From Purshia tridentata (taxonomy: Eukaryota; Streptophyta; Magnoliopsida; Rosales; Rosaceae): a stretch of 64,000 nt of DNA. The notes under the pieces were generated by a model. That model had not been told where the DNA came from and made no database searches. It worked only from the letters and a program-made list of their open reading frames with translations. The stretch spans positions 1-64,000 of the forward strand of contig QANT01007290.1 in assembly GCA_003254885.1 (NCBI GenBank). Reading direction: 5' to 3'. The position numbers and the translations under genes were made by a program. Positions 62,429-64,000 of the stretch are shown here, piece by piece. The number at the start of each line of letters is the position of its first letter. Within the stretch, counting starts at the first letter, position 1.

Positions 62429-64000
62429 CTATAGAATTATAACTTGAGCATTAGTCTTCACTAGCTTTAGTTTTTCTTGGACAATTGCCCTACGTTTTTT
62501 TTCCCATTCTCGAATAGCTTCCTTACGATTTTTTTCCCAAGATGAATTTGAAGCATTCAAGGTGATGACCTCCCGCCATTTTCCAGCACCCACATAGACT
62601 TCTCCAAAGGGATTGATTACCATTTTCTCGAGCTTTGTCGCATTTTGTATTATACAAATGGCAAACTGTATCTCGTAGGAATTACTTTGAAATCCATGAA
62701 TCATAACTCTTTTCAAATGGTCGTGTTTTTCGAATTGGAAAAAATTCTCAGCCACTCGTTGATTCTCATGGAACTTTGGTCCGCCGAACTATAATAACAT
62801 TAAAGAGACCATTTAGCTATATATATACACTAAGAATAACAACAAACAAGTTTTTAATTACTAACCGTTATTACAAGTTCTTCCAAAATCGGAGTACCCT
62901 TGAGACATATCAAAATCCACCTAAGGTCATCTGGAATCTTAGTTTTTTTGTAAACGAAGTCTATAACCAGTTCCTTGAGGTTGCTAAATTTTGGCACGGT
63001 TTGAGGTGTAAATTGCTGCACAGATATTTATATATGAACATCTAAAAGTAAAAAATTAAGCAAAAATTAACTGCCATGCATGAATGTTTTAGAGATAAAT
63101 CTTCACTCACCCTTCCAAGATATATGCTCAGATGAAGAGTCTCAAGCCCAGGAATTGATGAAAACTGGGCTAGTGCACCAGCTAATTTATATGTCCCGTC
63201 GAAATAAATTCTTGGTAACTTTGAAGTTGTGTTGAAAGAAGTATATTCAAGAGATCCAATAAACTCCAAGGAGACAAGATTTACCGCAGAAATCTCAACT
63301 TTTTTTAGATACCTAGGATAGAACACCTTCAAATGTTTTAGACGATATAATGGAGCAGCAACAATCAGATTTTGTCCCATTTTGCAGCGAATTAAGGTCA
63401 ATCTTTCAAGAAAGACACAAACGGAGAGCAGATGTGCCATAACAACTTCATCAACTTTAATCTTATTCAGATAAAGAGTTGTTAGCTGATTGAATATGTC
63501 AAAATCAGGAGGAGGTCTTAGAACACATCTTCGCAATGACAAACACTTTAGAGTTGATGCTTTCAATTCTGAAAATATCCAGTGAGGGAAAACATAACCA
63601 TTTGTTTTTTCTTCTGTGGAGGGGCGAAATAAACGTATCTCAAGCAGTTCAACTCCCTTTGTAATTGCAAAACGAATACATTCATCAAGGATGGCAGCAG
63701 GTTGTCCACACAAAAAGGAATACACTCTGGAAGATTGTACCTTTTTACCATGGTAGAGCTGCAAAATCTTATTCACACGTCTTACAAACACTTGCTCTGG
63801 AAATTGTTCCAGCAACTGAACAGGATAGTCGTCTCTATAAACAAAATCTTTTCTCCCGAAAATGTTTGGAATATCGAATTGAAGATTGGGCGTTTGTAGG
63901 ATTGCATTCATCCAAAGGTGCCTCCAACGACTAGATATTAGGCTAGTATGCACTGCATCTTTTATGGTTAACAATGAAACTATGGACTCCAGAATGCAAT
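62429..64000 (-). CDS. F-box/LRR protein, 5' end beyond the window
   Basis: Minus-strand gene running off the window edge. Exons: 64000-63111 (partial), 63015-62866, 62788-62429 (TAG), all in phase, giving about 466 residues of visible protein. The visible N-terminus CILESIVSLLTIKDAVHTSL followed by SSRWRHLWMN is the second part of an F-box, the part that contacts SKP1 in SCF ubiquitin ligases. Leucine-rich repeats follow (LKCLSLRRCVLRPPPDFDIF, LERLTLIRCKMG, LVSLEFIGSLEY), then an FBD-like end (PKFSNLKELVIDF, LKGTPILEELVI, HLKRVMIHGF) and a charged tail. Such proteins select substrates for ubiquitination; the target is not predictable. No break is seen. Plant F-box/LRR/FBD genes are a large, fast-duplicating family, in line with the decayed copy next door. 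Confidence 0.88.

Overview
The window is nuclear DNA from a flowering plant, most likely a eudicot. Genes are split by AT-rich introns, there is a chloroplast LHCII gene, a group IIc WRKY factor and plant callose synthase, and the spacers carry CT/GA and TA microsatellites and foldback MITE-like elements. I suspect Rosaceae from general resemblance only. All exon models below were made by hand from reading frame and splice sites.

Layout. 1-2.7 kb: no gene seen. 2.9-7.8 kb (+): a seven-pass THH1/TOM1/TOM3-family membrane protein (13 exons, 363 aa). 10.0-25.9 kb (+): an intact 42-exon callose synthase of the CALS6/CALS7 type (1,919 aa). 27.5-28.0 kb (+): an unrecognised hydrophilic protein. 29.7-33.6 kb: two LHCB1 genes head to head in an inverted duplication. 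The right copy (+) is intact. The left copy (-) is split in its transit peptide by a 280-bp MITE and has lost a conserved Trp. 33.6-39 kb: gene-free. 40.5-43.4 kb (+): a receptor-like kinase of the At5g18500/At2g42960 type (7 coding exons, 510 aa). 47.0-49.2 kb (-): a WRKY28/71-like factor (3 exons, 376 aa). 49.2-57.2 kb: gene-free, with a ~450-bp foldback element. 57.2-59.1 kb (+): an unrecognised coiled-coil protein (289 aa). 59.6-64.0 kb (-): a tandem pair of F-box/LRR genes. The copy at the window edge is open and runs off the end. The inner copy is a decayed pseudogene without its F-box half.

The order TOM-like membrane protein, callose synthase, receptor-like kinase matches, as I recall it, Arabidopsis At3g59090-At3g59100(GSL11/CALS6)-At3g59110, so 3-43 kb looks like an old conserved block into which the LHCB1 pair and one unknown gene are placed. 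The genes otherwise form no pathway together.

The least ordinary signals are a set of very small poly(A)-tailed insertions flanked by 12-18 bp direct repeats, several with the body ...GGCC just before the tail; the MITE-split LHCB1; and three isolated N bases, each lying between duplicated flanks. I saw no CRISPR array, rRNA or tRNA gene.
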